In this document: positions 36,301-50,931 of the stretch, one piece after another
Numbering within the stretch: position 1 is the stretch's first letter
How the letters are laid out: each line of letters opens with the position of its first letter
Origin: Rhynochetos jubatus
Taxonomy: Eukaryota; Chordata; Aves; Eurypygiformes; Rhynochetidae
DNA: 64,000 nucleotides
Reading direction: 5' to 3'
Assembly (NCBI GenBank): GCA_027574665.1
Contig: CM050657.1
Location: forward strand, 23,786,700-23,850,699
Made by a program: the position numbers and the translations under genes
Notes under the pieces: generated by a model
Databases searched by the model: none
Seen by the model: the letters and a program-made list of their open reading frames with translations, nothing else
Told to the model about the DNA's origin: nothing

Positions 36301-39300
36301 AGATGAGAGGGAGAACCTGAAATTCATCTGATGACGCAGATATTTGGTTTATTTTCCAAAGGATTGAGGGAAAGCAGCTGGCTTTCCTTCGAGGAAAAGA
36401 AGGGTTGTAGCTGCTCACTCCTATTTACAGTGCCCTACAGGGCTCCAGCTTCACGAATATGGCAGCAGCACTTCAGCCTGGTGATTTTACGGACCAGGGG
36501 TTCAGATCAGGGCTCATTGCAGAATTCAGTCATGAAGGAAGTTTTTCCAGATCTTAAATCTTCACCAAACTTGCCAGCTGTAAGCCAATTCTTTCTGGCA
36601 GAGTCTGCCTCCTAAGGGACTGAGGAAGCAATAACATTTAATGTGAAACATTTAGACAAACAAGCTACTATGAAACCTTGCTCAAACTCACACCCCTCAC
36701 TGTTTGTTGTTGTTACTTCTAAAGCTGGCCTCATCTCACACAACATCTATAGCAGCTGCTCGTTGATCAGAAGAGACTGCTTCCTCACGTCAACTGGACC
36801 CATAGCGCCAATAGATAAGCAATGAAAAGTGTAATTAGATTAGTTCTAATCCAGCTAATTACATGGGCACAATATTCACGTGGCCCCTACACTGCTTCAC
36901 ACCTTTGTGCCCAGGAACGAGGACAACCTGAAGACAATATCCAAACTACGCTGCAATCTTTCTCTATCCACCCTCTCTTTGTAGCATAGACATAGCAAAT
37001 CCAGATGACTTTATGTACAGAGCATCCTCCAGTTGCAGCCTCCACCTCCCTGCGTTCATCTTCAGGGCCTACTAAATTGTATTCCTCCCCACTAATTATC
37101 CCTATTCCCAAGAATATGTATTCTGCTTTAATCCTACATCCAAGAAACTACCAGCGAGCAGATCACATGGACACAGCTAGTCTCTGCTGTGCCAGCAAAG
37201 ATGCTGGTGAGTAGAGCATTTAGAGTGTTGTTAAAGCCCAGAGACAATATTTTCAGGTTTATATTACAGCTGGAGTGCCATGAAAAAATATTCTTCTCAG
37301 GCTTTTTCAAAACATGTAACACAGCTGCATCAACAGCCACGCAGTTGGCTGTGCCAGGAGCAGGCAAAGCTTCAGTACCGTAGGGTGGGTTATCAGAGCA
37401 CTCTCTTGGGACATTTCAAGCACGGCTGGGGTTACCCTCTGGGGTATTTCTACAGGGTTGCTCCTCATGGATGGGCTACCCTAATCCGTGACTTCATTTA
37501 CACAGAAATTTATCTTGGTGAAGTCCTTGGGTGCACATGCTGGCCCTGCTCCATCTTCATGGTAAGCCTAGAGTGCTCTGCATAAGTGGGACAGGAAGTT
37601 GCCAGTCTCGTTTTTAATCACTCGTGGTTTTGATTTCATTAGTGTTTTTCCAGATTTCTATTCAGCCCCTGTAAAATTTTCCAAAAAGCAGAAAGTCTAG
37701 TCAGTCAGGTCAGATTGCCAAGACATACCAGTTTGACCCTCCACAAGTCATCAGGACATATTCCCCTTGTCCCATCCCACTCTGCCAAGAGGAACCTAAA
37801 AATCTCTCTTGCATTGAGTACTACGATATAGGAACTTTAAAATAAATCTCCTACTATCTTTATGACACACTGTGGGTAAAGGAGGGCACATACCTACCTT
37901 GGGACTCTTGAAAACACACAGCCGATTTTTATATAGTCACCAAAAAGAAAAATCAGTAGTCTCATGAGCTGATCTCCCACTCTGTGCTCTTGTGACTTCT
38001 GAATCATCTTTCACAGATCTCGGTGACACACACCAAAACACGCTTGTGTCTGAACCCAAGAAAATCTCTTACCCGGCAGCACAAAAGGCTGCGTCCCTCA
38101 ATAAATATACTATGCTGTTAATGAGCTGAAAGCAACTCGTGTATTACAATCACTTCTTTCCTGGGTTAAGAAAGTTAGTGTCCCACAATCTACCACAAGC
38201 CATACACAGAACATCCGTGTTCCAGACGTGGTCCTGCAATAGCACATGGCTGCGGGTACGCATGATGGCACACGTATATGAAAAATCCACGTGGATGCCT
38301 AAAGATGGATACTGAGTTGGCTCAAACTCCTCTGGATACAAGTCAAAAACCATCAGCCTCCCTAGTGAGGGATGGTTCTAAGATGCAAGAGTTCAATTAG
38401 CAACAGCGTTACCTTTCTTCAAAAATCTCTATCCCAAGTTTGATGTTTGGGTATAAATATCAGGTCTTTTCCACGACACAGTTCCAAGAAAAAAAATGTG
38501 AAATAAAACCTTAAGAGTCTCATTTTACAATGGCTGTAAATACTTTTAAAGGGCAGCAGTCAGTCCCAGAGGGACACAGGATACAAACAGCTTAAAACAT
38601 TCCTGTTTGTTAAAATTCGTATCTGATGAGCAATGTGGTCTCCAGGTTACTACAGCAGCAACATCCATCACCTAGGTGACCAATGCTGTCAACATTAACC
38701 TATCCCCACAAACACACGCACTGTGCACGTTAGAGTTTCATTTCTTGCAAGGTGTTTGCCCTCATACCAACAGACGGGTAGTAACAGACCACATGGACAG
38801 TCACCGTGAGGAGTGAGCTTTCCTGAGAGCGTCAGCCTGCTGTGTTTCCGAGGGCATCACCTGCGTAAGAGCTGGGCACCGCAGGCATCCAACATGTGCA
38901 ACCCGATTTACTATCGGAGTAATAAGCAGCAGCAGAACTTGCATAAAAGTTATTAGGAAAAGCTTCTGATGGACAAAGAGGTCACTTAACGTACTAGAGG
39001 GTCTGAAGCGTAAATGTGCACAAAACAGCAGGAATCTCTCGAAAAATGCATTGCAAGGTCTTCCCCCAAATAAGCATTCCTTTTGGGAAGTCAAACTTTC
39101 ACTAAGGAACACCAAGTCTAATAAAATCAATTCTCAAACCAATACATTATCTATTATATGGGGATGATCTATTCCGAACAAACCTGGGCTTTCTATCTGT
39201 TTAAGGCCTTGCAAGCAAGTCTCCATGGCACAACACAGCAGAGCATGAGCTTGCCCTGAACCACCAGCTGGGCGACAGAGCAGCAGAACAGCATGAGGTC

Positions 39301-42300
39301 ATCAGACGTGCGATGTAACTCAGAGCCCAGTGTCTTCACAGAGCACGGTGTACGGCTGAGGACATGCTGTCAACAACGTGCTTTCATTAAAGCTGTTTAA
39401 CTCTGGATATCTGAGACAGACTCCCGAGTACAGGTGTGTTTGTTTACAATCAAGAAACGTATCACTCTGATTGCAAAGAAAGATTAAACTTAAGACTCCT
39501 GAAAAACACTGAGGTTTTTTATAACATTACGTAATTGGTAACTTCCATAGGGGCATTTTGGTTGGTTTGGTTAAAGGTAATGAAATCAGGATTTTCTTTC
39601 CCCTCTTGTTGAAGGCTGCCTTTATGTCCCACAGGGAAATTAACTGAGGCAGAAATCTCTTTCCCTCCACTTCAATAAATGGGGATGACTCACTATTTCC
39701 CCATTTTGCTTTAAATAGCCCGTCATCATTGTGGTTTGCTTTGCTCAGCTCTTCCCTCAGCTTCATACAGCACCTGCTGTAATGACGCAGGAAGTCCTCT
39801 GCGGTTCTTTGGCCTTTCAGTACATCTCTTATCAACTTAGCACTCTGACCTTTACACATCACTTAGTTCACTTGCCCAGCAGATACCTGCAATCCCCCTT
39901 CTTTGATCACGCTTCCCTAGACAGGAGTAGATTACATTGTCTTGACAGAAGCAAAGAGTTACACCATACCTTTCCAGGCCTTTACCCTTAGGGAAGCACA
40001 CTTGGATATTTTGTGCTGCAGTCTAAATTTTCTCAAGTAGAGTGAGCTGTTACACCTTCACCGACACTTCGGTAGGTAAGGAAACCTCTTGAATCACATT
40101 TATTTGTTTGAAACCTAAGGGTTTGCTTCCTTATCGTTCGACCATCTTTCACTGCCTATCGCCCCATGTTCCCATGCTGAGTAAAGACCATGGTGTCCGT
40201 TACCTGCTTATCCACGCACAGGTTGAGCAAAGACCGTTAGAGGCCAAGTCCTTCATCGTTCTGGAGAACAAAAGAATGACAGTGTTCATGATAAAGCCAG
40301 TTTTCTTGTCTGTCTCTTTCACTGGCTAACGATGGGATAACACTGGCAGAGAAAAACAAGATCAAACTCGTGCTGGATCTGAGAAGATAAAAGACAAAAT
40401 TCAGAGAGAAAGGAACATTGGGAAGATGAGAGAAATAAGAAACACATTTCTACAGCAGAGGGTGTGTTACACTGAGGCTAGACAAGGGCAAAAGATGCTA
40501 GGAGAAAACAGGGCCTCTCTGTTTCAGGAAAAAAGACATCTGCTGGCAGAGGGCTACTGGGCCCTGAAAGATTCAACCTCAACACAGAACACTTGAGCAG
40601 TGGAAAACAAAAAAATAGGAGCATGGAGATGAAGAAATGTTTTATTGTTTGCCGAGAACTGTACGTTCTTTGTTGTGGGTGAATGCAGCTTGAATTTTGC
40701 AAAGCTTCTGTATCTGCTTGCTTCCATCATGAAAACGCCATTCAGAGGTGAGCCACTAGCCAGGAAAGCCCAAGGGCTCCCACCCTGGTTCAAAGGAGAG
40801 GCTGGAGCTCTCTGGGGGGCTGAGGCTCAGCCCTGGCTGCAAGAGCCGACTAACAGCAGCGAAGTCCAGATTCCGTGAGAGAGAAACCACAGGCCACAAA
40901 CACACACCCCCAATTTGCTGATATTGAACAGTAAACAGTTTCAGATGAACTGAGGTGAACGGTATCCAGCTATGCAATTAACTGGCCAAGAAACTCTCCA
41001 TCATTTTGTGTGTGTGAATTTTCTAGTTCATATCCCTAGCAGTCCTCTTCAGAGGAGTGTCTATCCAAAGTCGGCATGTCTTTCTGAACAACCGGGTACC
41101 TTTAATGAATAACTGAACTTTAGAAAGCAAATTCAATTAAAATGCATCACTTCACTAGAGACAACATTCAGCACTCGTGACATTATGCAATACTGCACTC
41201 AGGGCAAACATGCAAGATAAACAAGGAACATTGCGGGTTTGCGTATCACCCCGCGTGTCTTAACTTTCTATTATTTTTCTACCTTTTTAAGCACATATTT
41301 AAATATTTAGAAGAGAACCGGCTAACCCAACATTTCAGAAGTGTCAACAGCTGCTCAGGTGGAACTCTTGCCATTATGAGATTGCAATCATGCTCAACTC
41401 TTGACAAACAAGACTTCCCCCATTAGGCGTTTCGTTGGTCTCCCCTGCAGAAGCTGTGAAATGCTGAGTGCTCCTAACTCTGTAACCCTGAGAAATGAAA
41501 TGGGTCCAAAATGCTGCCTAAAAATGACTTACAAATCACTCTCAAAACCAAGATGCAACAGCATGGAAAGCCAGTAAGGATTCATCTGTTGTTTTAGAGT
41601 GCAAGAGCAGCTCTTGGTGGGACCTGAAAGGCAGTAAAGCTTCCTATTTTACATAACGACAAACTTCATTCACCTATTTATTTGTGGGGAAGGCTTACAT
41701 TAGAGAAAACTCAAAAACCAGGATACAACAGCTTGAACAAAATCATCAAAGGAGGCCTACAAAGGAAGTGGGCACAGAAACTCTGGACTACCTTTTTTTT
41801 TTCCCCTTTTTATAATGCATAGAAGACATGAAAGGGGCTTTTCAGTTCTTTCTTATTCTAAAAAGAATTTTTTGCTCCTGCTTCTCTTTTAGATTAAAAA
41901 TTGAAGGCTTGCTGAGAGCTGAAGGCTCTGAGGCAAACAGCATCAAAGACACGGACAAGTCAGGATCAAGCACATTGGCAAAGGACATTTGGTTAGCACC
42001 CATCTTGCACTGGCTTCTCAAGGCTGCAGATGGAAGTCAACAAACCTGAGGATTCAAAAACCAAAACTAGTTCAGCTGCAACAAATATTTTTAAAAGGGC
42101 AGAAAAATAGTATCTTTAAATTGCTAAAGATTTAGCTTGCCTTTTTTTTTTTAAAGCCCTTCAAAAATTGACAGCTACCCTTGGGCAAAGGAAACTTGTC
42201 CTTGATACCTGCAGTGAAATTAATGATAAATAAATGCCTTTTCATTGCCTTTGACAATAATTTATACTGACAGGTCTATGGCTAGACATTTATTGCAACT

Positions 42301-45300
42301 TGGTCTGCACACAGTCCCTCTAGGTGTGTCTGGAAGAAGTCCACCTCAAAGAAAAGGAGCAATCAACTTGTTGCTCTGCTAAGAGCTCCTGCGCTTTGGG
42401 ACTTCCAGTGAGCAGCAGCAGGGCAGTGACTGTGTAATGGGGCTTGGTCTGTCTCAGGCTCCCACATTTCAAACCAGAAGGTCTGCCCCTAAGCTGTGCT
42501 GAGGCAGTGCCTAGAGACCAAGTGCAGGCCAGCCTGTGACACCACCCCCACCCCCCAAACCTGAATCGGAGCTATTCCTTCTGCTCAGTTCCTATTGAAG
42601 GTGGGAAGGAAAGCCAGCAGTTCTGCAGCTAGAGAAGTACTCCAGCGTCCAGACAGCTTAACGTACACTGAAGTCCATGTCTGGGACACAAGTTTGAGGT
42701 ACTTAGCGCAGCCTGCGAGCTCAGTGCTAAAAGATGAACCTGTACAGTCCACGTGAAAACAAAGGGAGTATTACCACATCTTGAAGCACTTCACCTGCCT
42801 TCCTCCCTCCTTTTCCCTTCCCAACGTGATATTGTCTCACACTGCCAAGCCACATTTCCTGTCCAGAAGCCTGCGTTTTTTCCCAGGATTTGTGCTAAAT
42901 CGGGCAATGCTTCCATGAATAGGCTTTAAGTTACCTTTTGCGCCAGGCTGGAATGCCATATCTTTTTTCAGCTGAAGGGAATGGTACTCTCTCACTCAGC
43001 TGGTCTCTCTTCTGAGTAGAAAAGCAGCAGCAGAGCTGTGGGAGAAGGACTGGAGACTACTATTTCTTGTGCATCAACAGGACAAACTTCAACATTTAAG
43101 TCTGTTACGCCTGCAAACATGCCAGATAATTTTCTCCCCAGCATACTCCTTATAGGAGGAAGAAACTTTTACTCTCTCAGACTGGTTGTTGGCGAACCTA
43201 TCTACTAAAAAAAGAAAAACCCCACAACACTGCATCATCTTATTTGTAAAGCGAACACCTTGGATTTGGAAATCAGCAAGAGGAAGCAGACATGGCACAC
43301 CTGATGACATCCTGCCAGCTTCTTTCTCAGGGTAGAACTGAGCTTTCAGAACTGAAAAATGAATAATTTTTTCCCTGTTCTGCATATGTGGTTTTGGTGG
43401 ATTGCCTACCGCGTGGTGAGTTAGGGATGCTGAGCACCCGCTCGCGTTCTCAGATTCATGTGGCTATGTTGCCTTCCTTAGGATTAAATGATACATTACA
43501 CCCCGAGTCACCCTCTGCTAAGGCCTGCTAGATGTTTGCTGGCATCAACTTTTAGAAGTGGAGCTGGCTGGGAATTTTCCGTAGGGGAGATCTTCTGAAA
43601 GAGAATTCTGTTTCTGAGAAAATAGAAATTTTCCACGAGGGGAAAAAGGTGTTTTCTGCCAAAAAAATTTTTAAAAGGTTGGTTTATAAAGAGGATCAAA
43701 ACACAGTGTTTCATACTGAATTGACTTGGACTAACTAAACTGTACAATGTCCCAGAGGATCCACATCCATTTTGGATATTTTCAGATGGACAATCCAGAC
43801 GGAGTGCCCAGTCTCAGACAAAGCAAGGGCTGCGACGACAAATTTCACACGGCCCTGTGAGACGGCCTCATTTCTGACAGCTATGGCCACGAGTGTCACA
43901 GGTGCCTGCTGCACAGGGCAGGGGGTGGTGTTCAATAATCCTGCCCAGGTACAGAGCTGGGTAGGTTACAGCAGCCCCACACGGGGATCTGCACCTGCAT
44001 GACCAGGCACAAGTTTTCCAGCGGGGGCAGAGGCAATTCCCCGTAATCACCAGTTGCCTTCTGAGCCAGCATTTCCAACTCCATGTCCTTGCCTCCTTGC
44101 TGGAGCCACCTCCTCTACTGCAGAGGAGAGCATCCTCATTTCTCCTACCACCTTCCACTCTCAGCTCAATCCCTGCTCCCTCCTACTCCAGAGCAGCATA
44201 CCTGCTGGCTGCTGCCACTCAGCAGCTCCACACTGACCCTGGGAACACTTGTTCCCTGACCTCTTGTACTTGGATAAAGGGAGGCCGCCTTCTGCCCAGG
44301 GTCAGTGATCAGGAATGCATCTCGAGACCTGGACTGCCCTAGAGACCCGCTCTAAACCCCTTCAAGCCATCAGCAATCTTTTGCACTGCAGTGGGCTCTG
44401 GATCAAGCCACAACGTACACAGAAGCATCAAGGAAGCCAGATCCAAAACCCAAAACTGATGTCACCATCAACCACCCGTGTCTGGCCCAGATCCACTTCT
44501 GTGCCCTCCTCTGCTGCGGGACAGAAAACTACCCACTCTGGCCCAGGAGTTCTCTTTGAGGTATGGAGAACATCAGATCAGAACTGCCAGTACTCTGCCT
44601 GGGTAGAGATATCTTCTCACTCACCTTCTGAAGTTAAAGGCCACACTGTAAGATAAGGAAAAACAAGTTAAAACCATCTCCTGGCTGTCACAGGACTTTT
44701 CACCCTTGACTTGTGGACTTTCTGGCCTCCAAATAAAGCAAAACCTCCCAGTACAGTGAATGTAAACCTGTGGACACTGCAGAACTCTCAGCAGCAGACC
44801 ACACGTGTCCAGAAGTTCAGCAGGTACAGGCAGAGGGACCTCACTCCAGCCGAGTGCTCCAGCCAGTGTTATTTCCAGCAGCTTTCAAACAGCTCTAAAC
44901 TGTGCCAGAGGGTAAGGTTGGAGAGATGTGGAAACGTTGGCACACAAGCAGTTTCACTCAGCCAACAAGTAACAGTGAGAGGGATATCATCACTCACCCA
45001 GGGCTCTCCAGGGGAGGCTGCAGGCCAGTCCTGAAAAGAGCCTTCATGTCAGGTCATGAGCCATTGACTAGGCAATGTTTCGAGCTCCTTTGTCCCTTTG
45101 GCGTACCAATTTAAACGCTGTTTAATCTGCAATTTCCTTTTCTTATCCTGAGCACACTAATAAGACAGACTGCAGTGGAGGGAAACAAGGTCTGGTTGAG
45201 ATATTCACGCTGCATGCAAATCGCAAGGGTGAGTCTGAACGTGGGCACTAGGGACATAGATCAGTCCTTAAACCTGTCACTTCTGGTAGCAGCACAGCAA

Positions 45301-48300
45301 ATCAAACTGCTTTTTTAGGACTAATGGGCCAAGAGAATAGGAAATCAAAGATCCAATCTCCTCTGCTGAGTTCAGAGGATTCAGTGCAGACTGCTCTCTA
45401 ATCACAGGATGATGCAGATGTTATCTGACTGTTAGGAGAGCAAGGGTCACCTGTAGTAACACCCTGCCAGCTAGCTGAGGTCAGGAGACTGTCCCAGCCA
45501 CCCATCTACACCACAGAAGTGACAGGAAAGATTGCAAAAGCTCACTCACTGATAGAGCCCATCATTGACACCAGAAACCCAAGCACAAGGGTTCATACAA
45601 ACAGGGCAGGGGTAAAACACTGGCTGCTTTATAAATCTCTTACCAACTCCAGGTATTTAGTGCCTCACACAGCTGTGTGTGGGTGTTGATAGCACCTGGC
45701 TTCCTAACGCTATCCGGTCAACCAACCCCTCCCCATGGCCAAACCTGCGGCACCTCAACTGTTAGTAAGGTTCACCCTGGTCAAACTATGCTAGTGCTGC
45801 TCCCACCCCTCTCCACATCACCATCAAAATTCTTGTGTGCCTGTCACAGTGCCGTGAGCCCCTGTGTGCTGTACTCAGGATCTACTCTCGCTTTGCCTAT
45901 TCGTTATTCTCCAGTGTTATACAAAGAGTGGCCTACAGGAAACCACATTGCCTGCAGCAATGATACTGGATGATAAATTCTTTACATCTGAAGAAAAAGT
46001 GATACGACATTAAAAAATGCTCTTCTTACATGAGATTCAGCAATTACAGAACCTTTCCCAAAATATCCAAGAGTCTGAGGAGTGAGAAGACAAACGGCAG
46101 AAATTGGAAGGTAAGAGCAAGAATGGAAAGAAGTGATTTGCCAAGAGGAACAGAATTTTCCAAGTAAAGATTCAGACTCTCTTAGCGAGGGATTAGCTAC
46201 CAGAAAACAAGAGCTACACAAAACATCCTTTACGGACTTGAAAGTTCAGAAACAAGGAATGGGAGCACCAGGAGAGATAAAGATTTACAAAACATCATAT
46301 TACCAGACCAGAAACAGTTCAGCTCATGGGGCTGACTAAACATGGTTATCTGAGTCAGACAGGTAACACACAACTGCTGTTCACACTGTCACGAGAACGC
46401 TGACAGCTCGGCTGCAAAACTGGGTCTTCTCTGACCCTTTGCTTCACTCCCTTATCTTGCCCTATGTTCTCTTTCTGGAGGTTTTTATCTAATGTAGAAA
46501 TCATCTGTGGGATGGGGCACGGCCAGATCAGCCAGGAGACTACAGAAAAGAGGACTCCATGGCAAAGAGGAGCTGCAACGGCAGCAGAGCCTATACAACT
46601 GGTGCAAACAAGCTGAAACCATAAGGCACACAGTAACATTGCACCTTCACGTTACCTGCCTAGCACGTTCTGCAAACCAGAGTGAGGTTTACTGCTCATT
46701 CTCAACAGCCATCAGCCAACATCAGCATGAACACAGTTATCAGCAGTTCCCAGGTTTTGCACATCTTGATTAGCAAAATAAGACGACTTTCTTTTTGCAA
46801 CTGGTATGTCTCTGTCAACAAGCCACTGTACTCAGGAATTTTGCTTAATTGCTTTTTCCCAAATGAACCTTACACAAGAGCACACTACAAACCGTAGCAC
46901 CACCTGTGCACAGCTGTCATGTGTTTAATTCCCCAAAGTGCAGTGCGTAGTCAAGGGAAATTTAATTTACACCACTCGAGGCTACAAGGAAAAAAAACGT
47001 ATCTCAGAAGAAAAATTCAGCTAAAAGGAATGAAGCCACACTTAATGCTCTTTTACAAGTTTCTGTACAAAAGCTTAAATTACACCACCCTAGCTTTCAG
47101 TTTATTCCCCTATCAAAGACAGAAAGGGGAGTCATTTAAAAGTGGTAAAGTAGCAAAAAGGAATGTGACACATGCTGTTCCCCAATATTTTAACAGTTTC
47201 GTTAGTCACCGTGCCTCTCCGCAGAAAACACTTGCAGGTTTCACCCAAACTGGATGAATACACAAGGAAGACTGGCATTAGAAACCGGAGAGCTGGGCTC
47301 CAGCTTCCCAAATAACACCAAGCAAGAATATTTTGAGCCACAATCCAGCATAGCTTTCACTCTTTGTTCTTTGTAAAGTATCCGTTTCTTACATTAGTTA
47401 AACTGGAGCCAAAAGTCCAACCCTGTCTTTATAGTGTCTACCATATTACATATGTTGCACTCCGATGGCCTACAACCTAGTATGGCAAACCAGTTCATCT
47501 TTTAAATTAAACAACAGATAGTTAGAATTTACTCACAACCTACAATGAACCCATCCTGTGCTTCTCTGTAGGTTTAGTTGGGTTTTTTTATCTCCTACAT
47601 TGTTCAAATACGACTTACAACTAAGATTCAACCCTAATTTGCATGTCTGTGTATCGTAAGGGCTTCTCAAGCATGAAGCACGGGCACCATCACAAAGTTA
47701 AGCCTACAGGATTTCCCTACTGTCCTAATACACTGAAGAAACATTACAAAAACCCAGCTCCGCCAATACACTGGTTTTCTTTGCAGGATTCTTCTCCTAC
47801 TTTAAGAAACAACTTCTAGGGCAAAAACATTTTACGTACAAAAGTAGTATTACTGTAAATCTTTAAATGCTGTTTTCATGTAATTGGATATTAGCTGGCA
47901 TGACCCAGAACTCCCTAATTCCAGAGACAGAAAAAGATGAGGAAATTCAGCTGCTGCAAACTGAGGTTTACAGCCAGGTGAAACTTTGCACCTTTTAGTC
48001 TCTCCAGCCTGTATTTCTCAGGCTGTTGAGATGCCTAGAAGCCTGCAATACAGTCTGAGTTCTTAGTGACCCATTTTCTTTTCAATCCATACAGTCTGTA
48101 GAGGCTAAAGAGCTGAGGCCAAATACTTGGCGTGCTCACACCTCAGCTGTTTAAGCACTGTACTACACATACTACATGATAGTTACAAAGGCTTATTTAT
48201 TAATGTTAGAACACACAACATCCTTAAACTTTCCTAAACAATCCTAAAAATCCATACAGCTTCTATTCTTGGTTTTTTCCTCAAATTAAATGTAAAACTA

Positions 48301-50769
48301 ATCCACAAGTCTCAAAGAAGACTAAGCGATATTAAATTAGTTTCAGTAAATCTGTTTTAACAGTAGAACCTTATTAAGCAACACTCACATTTTTACCACC
48401 CTGACTTTCTTCACGGTGGGATGTGAGGCATTCCCAAAGGCTGCCGCAAGAGGAAGAAACAAGAACAGTAAGGGGATCCTCCATAAACAGCTCAGTACAA
48501 GGCACTTGCTAGGGCAGAAAGGGAAAAACACCTACTGTTGATTTAATTTTAGACAAGGAGAGCAGGCAAGTCCAGTCAATCATTTATCTTAAATAGTATA
48601 TACACAGCCATGCCAATAGATATAAAAAGTAGCATATACATTTATCACTTGTTTTTTCCAAGCAGATACCCCCCCTAAAAAAATCTAAAATATATCTTTA
48701 TATTACAGCATATTCTTTATCTTCTTTCACCCTGTACATGCCCTCTCGATCAATCCCTTCATTTTACCCTTACTAGGATGACGAGGCAATTTGGCTAGCG
48801 CCACCTCAGACCTGCAACGCTCTCTCTTGGTGGATGTAATCCTGCGTACCAGTCATGCTCTGCCCCACAACAACAGTTGCAAAACACTCCTGAGATAGAG
48901 GGTGATGAAACCTGTAACATAAAGGGTCCATTTATGACAAGTGATAGAAAACCAGCTCTGGGCAGGATGTTTCTGAGCAAGAAAACAAAATATCCAGACT
49001 TCAGTTGTGTAAATTAGAATCTCCAGTACGAGCCCATTGAAGAAGAGCTTGTCTTTGCATTTTGTTGTGACTACAACAAACTTACAACAAAATCCAATTA
49101 TATCTTGGCTGCACAACACAAAGTTTTGTGGTGTTTTTTCTTTAGAGATGAGTCAGCAGATGGAAGCAGAACAGGTCTTTTCTCTCATGAAACAGCCAAT
49201 TTCCTTCAAAGAATGCTATGTATTGTAGAGCTGCTCTCCTCCTTCCTTTTAACTTCTTTCCAGATGTTATTTTTTTGGTATTTTGACTTGCCTCCAGACA
49301 TATTGGTTTTCAATGTGTTCTGGATCCACCCAGGTACACTGGAAACACTCTTCACAAGTTCAATGTGCTCACATCAAGTTGAACACTGATTTAAAGAGGT
49401 AATATGCAAAAGAATAGGGGTAATTTTTCTTCATTACGATACTAACCATCAACTTGAATTTCAAAATGCTGAAAACCGGAAAGAAACAGCACTTAAAACA
49501 GACGGATAAAGGCTAAAGCCTTTGAAGAAAGGAGTACAGATCTATCATGTGAAATAACTGAAATGATGACAGAAAATAAAGGTACTGCACTCTGAGATGG
49601 CACCAGCTCAAGTGAACAGCCATGTAAGGGAAAACAATATGGACAGGAAAATTATTCAACAAAGCAACCAGCAGATGTCTAGAATAAAGGGGAAATAAAA
49701 GGTAACAGCAAAAGGAAAACTGATGGAGTTGCCCGCTAGAAACGACTTGGCAGGTCAGAAACAGAAGGCAACTTACTGGAAGAGGCTTTGTCCATGACCT
49801 ACTCCCGTGGGCTCTGGGGGCAACTTCAGTTCCTATAGACAGCAGCTCCTGCTGATTAACTCTGCAGGGAAAACAAATTAAGAAGTCAGTGCAACATCTC
49901 CTTGCATTTCCCATGCCTCCTCCCGCCAGGGCCATTTCATCGAAATATTCAGTCAAGTACCCAACTTGTCCACTCTTTCAATTACAATCTGCTATTTGAC
50001 TATGAGTATGAATTACTCCATCCCCTTGTAACCTGTGATCTTGCTGTCAGTGAGGCAGAACAAACCTAACGTTTTATATCAAGGCTCAAACACATGTAGC
50101 GACTAGTGGGGGTTAGAAAAGACCAAATCATTTTGTCTGCAATGTAAATATGTCCCTGGCAGGATTTTTTGGAAATTTTGCTGAACAAATCCATCTGAAG
50201 AATCTGCATCAAAAGCTCCTAAATGGCTTTTTTAATGTTTGTTTTGCTGGTGTTTTTTCTTTTTAAATTAACACACTCGTTCTGATGTTTGCCAGGCTGC
50301 ATAACCTGGGGTATTACCTGTGAGAAACAGACAGAGGCAGACAGCTGCTCAGGCAGAGACCACAGGATTTCCTAAGGAAAGAGTTAACAATTGCACACAA
50401 TTTCATCTCCTGAAATTTAGAGGGAAGGGCCAAAAAGTATTGAGGATTCACTTCCACTAATCCTATCGGGCCCTCTCTCTAGACGTGACGCAGGAAATAG
50501 CATCTCTTCTCTTTGCCCTTCGTCACGCAAAAAGGAACACAACCAGCGAATAATGCTACAAACAGGCAAGAGAAGCTACCAACAATTAATTAAAATTGCC
50601 TCTCTAACATAGCACTTAGTCTGAATTCCTTAAGAATATTTTTGCAAGTCACGAGTTCTTCACGCTTTAAAATTATTTCACATTTAAAGGCAGGAAAGCT
50701 GAACCCCTCTAAGGTAATAAATGAAAACAGACAGACATCCACAAGAAACTCATCCTCTTCAGCAACACA
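36301..50769. other. Intergenic sequence between the CR1 element and CAB39
   Basis: About 14.5 kb in which I recognise no gene, RNA gene or well-defined mobile element. Open frames are short. The longest with protein-like composition is a 111-codon minus-strand frame at 39862-39527, described in the findings. Homopolymer runs occur at about 41.8 and 42.1 kb. Undiscovered lncRNA exons cannot be excluded from sequence alone. Confidence 0.55.
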
Positions 50770-50803
50770 GTAAAGAACACACACTTTTCTTCAAAATTTT
50801 ATT
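50770..50803 (-). terminator. CAB39: CAB39 distal poly(A) site
   Basis: On the minus strand AATAAA (50803-50798) is followed after about 15 bases by GTGTGTGTTCTTT, a strong GU/U-rich downstream element. The expected cleavage point is near 50780. This gives a 3'UTR of about 2.4 kb, in line with the long 3'UTR known for CAB39 in mammals. Confidence 0.65.
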
Positions 50804-50914
50804 TCAATTTAAATTATGGGGCCAGCCAGATTTTTTGGATAAGAAACGCATTTTCCTCAAGAGAAATGAAATGCTACCACGGAAGTAGAATTACAATTGT
50901 ATACATCTCTTATT

Positions 50915-50931
50915 AAAAAAAAAAAAAAAAA
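50915..50931. repeat. Poly-A tract of 17 bases
   Basis: An uninterrupted run of 17 A on the plus strand, which is U17 in the CAB39 transcript. It lies about 115 bases upstream of the AATAAA in the sense of transcription. Confidence 0.9.

Noticed and set aside
38285..38296. A perfect 12-bp palindrome, ATCCACGTGGAT, with an E-box core
   Set aside because: An isolated site in intergenic DNA with no other motif cluster or gene start nearby. One such palindrome in 64 kb is not informative.
38150..38353. A 67-codon minus-strand frame with fairly protein-like composition
   Set aside because: It is short, has no recognised motif and no supported splice sites, so it is best taken as chance.
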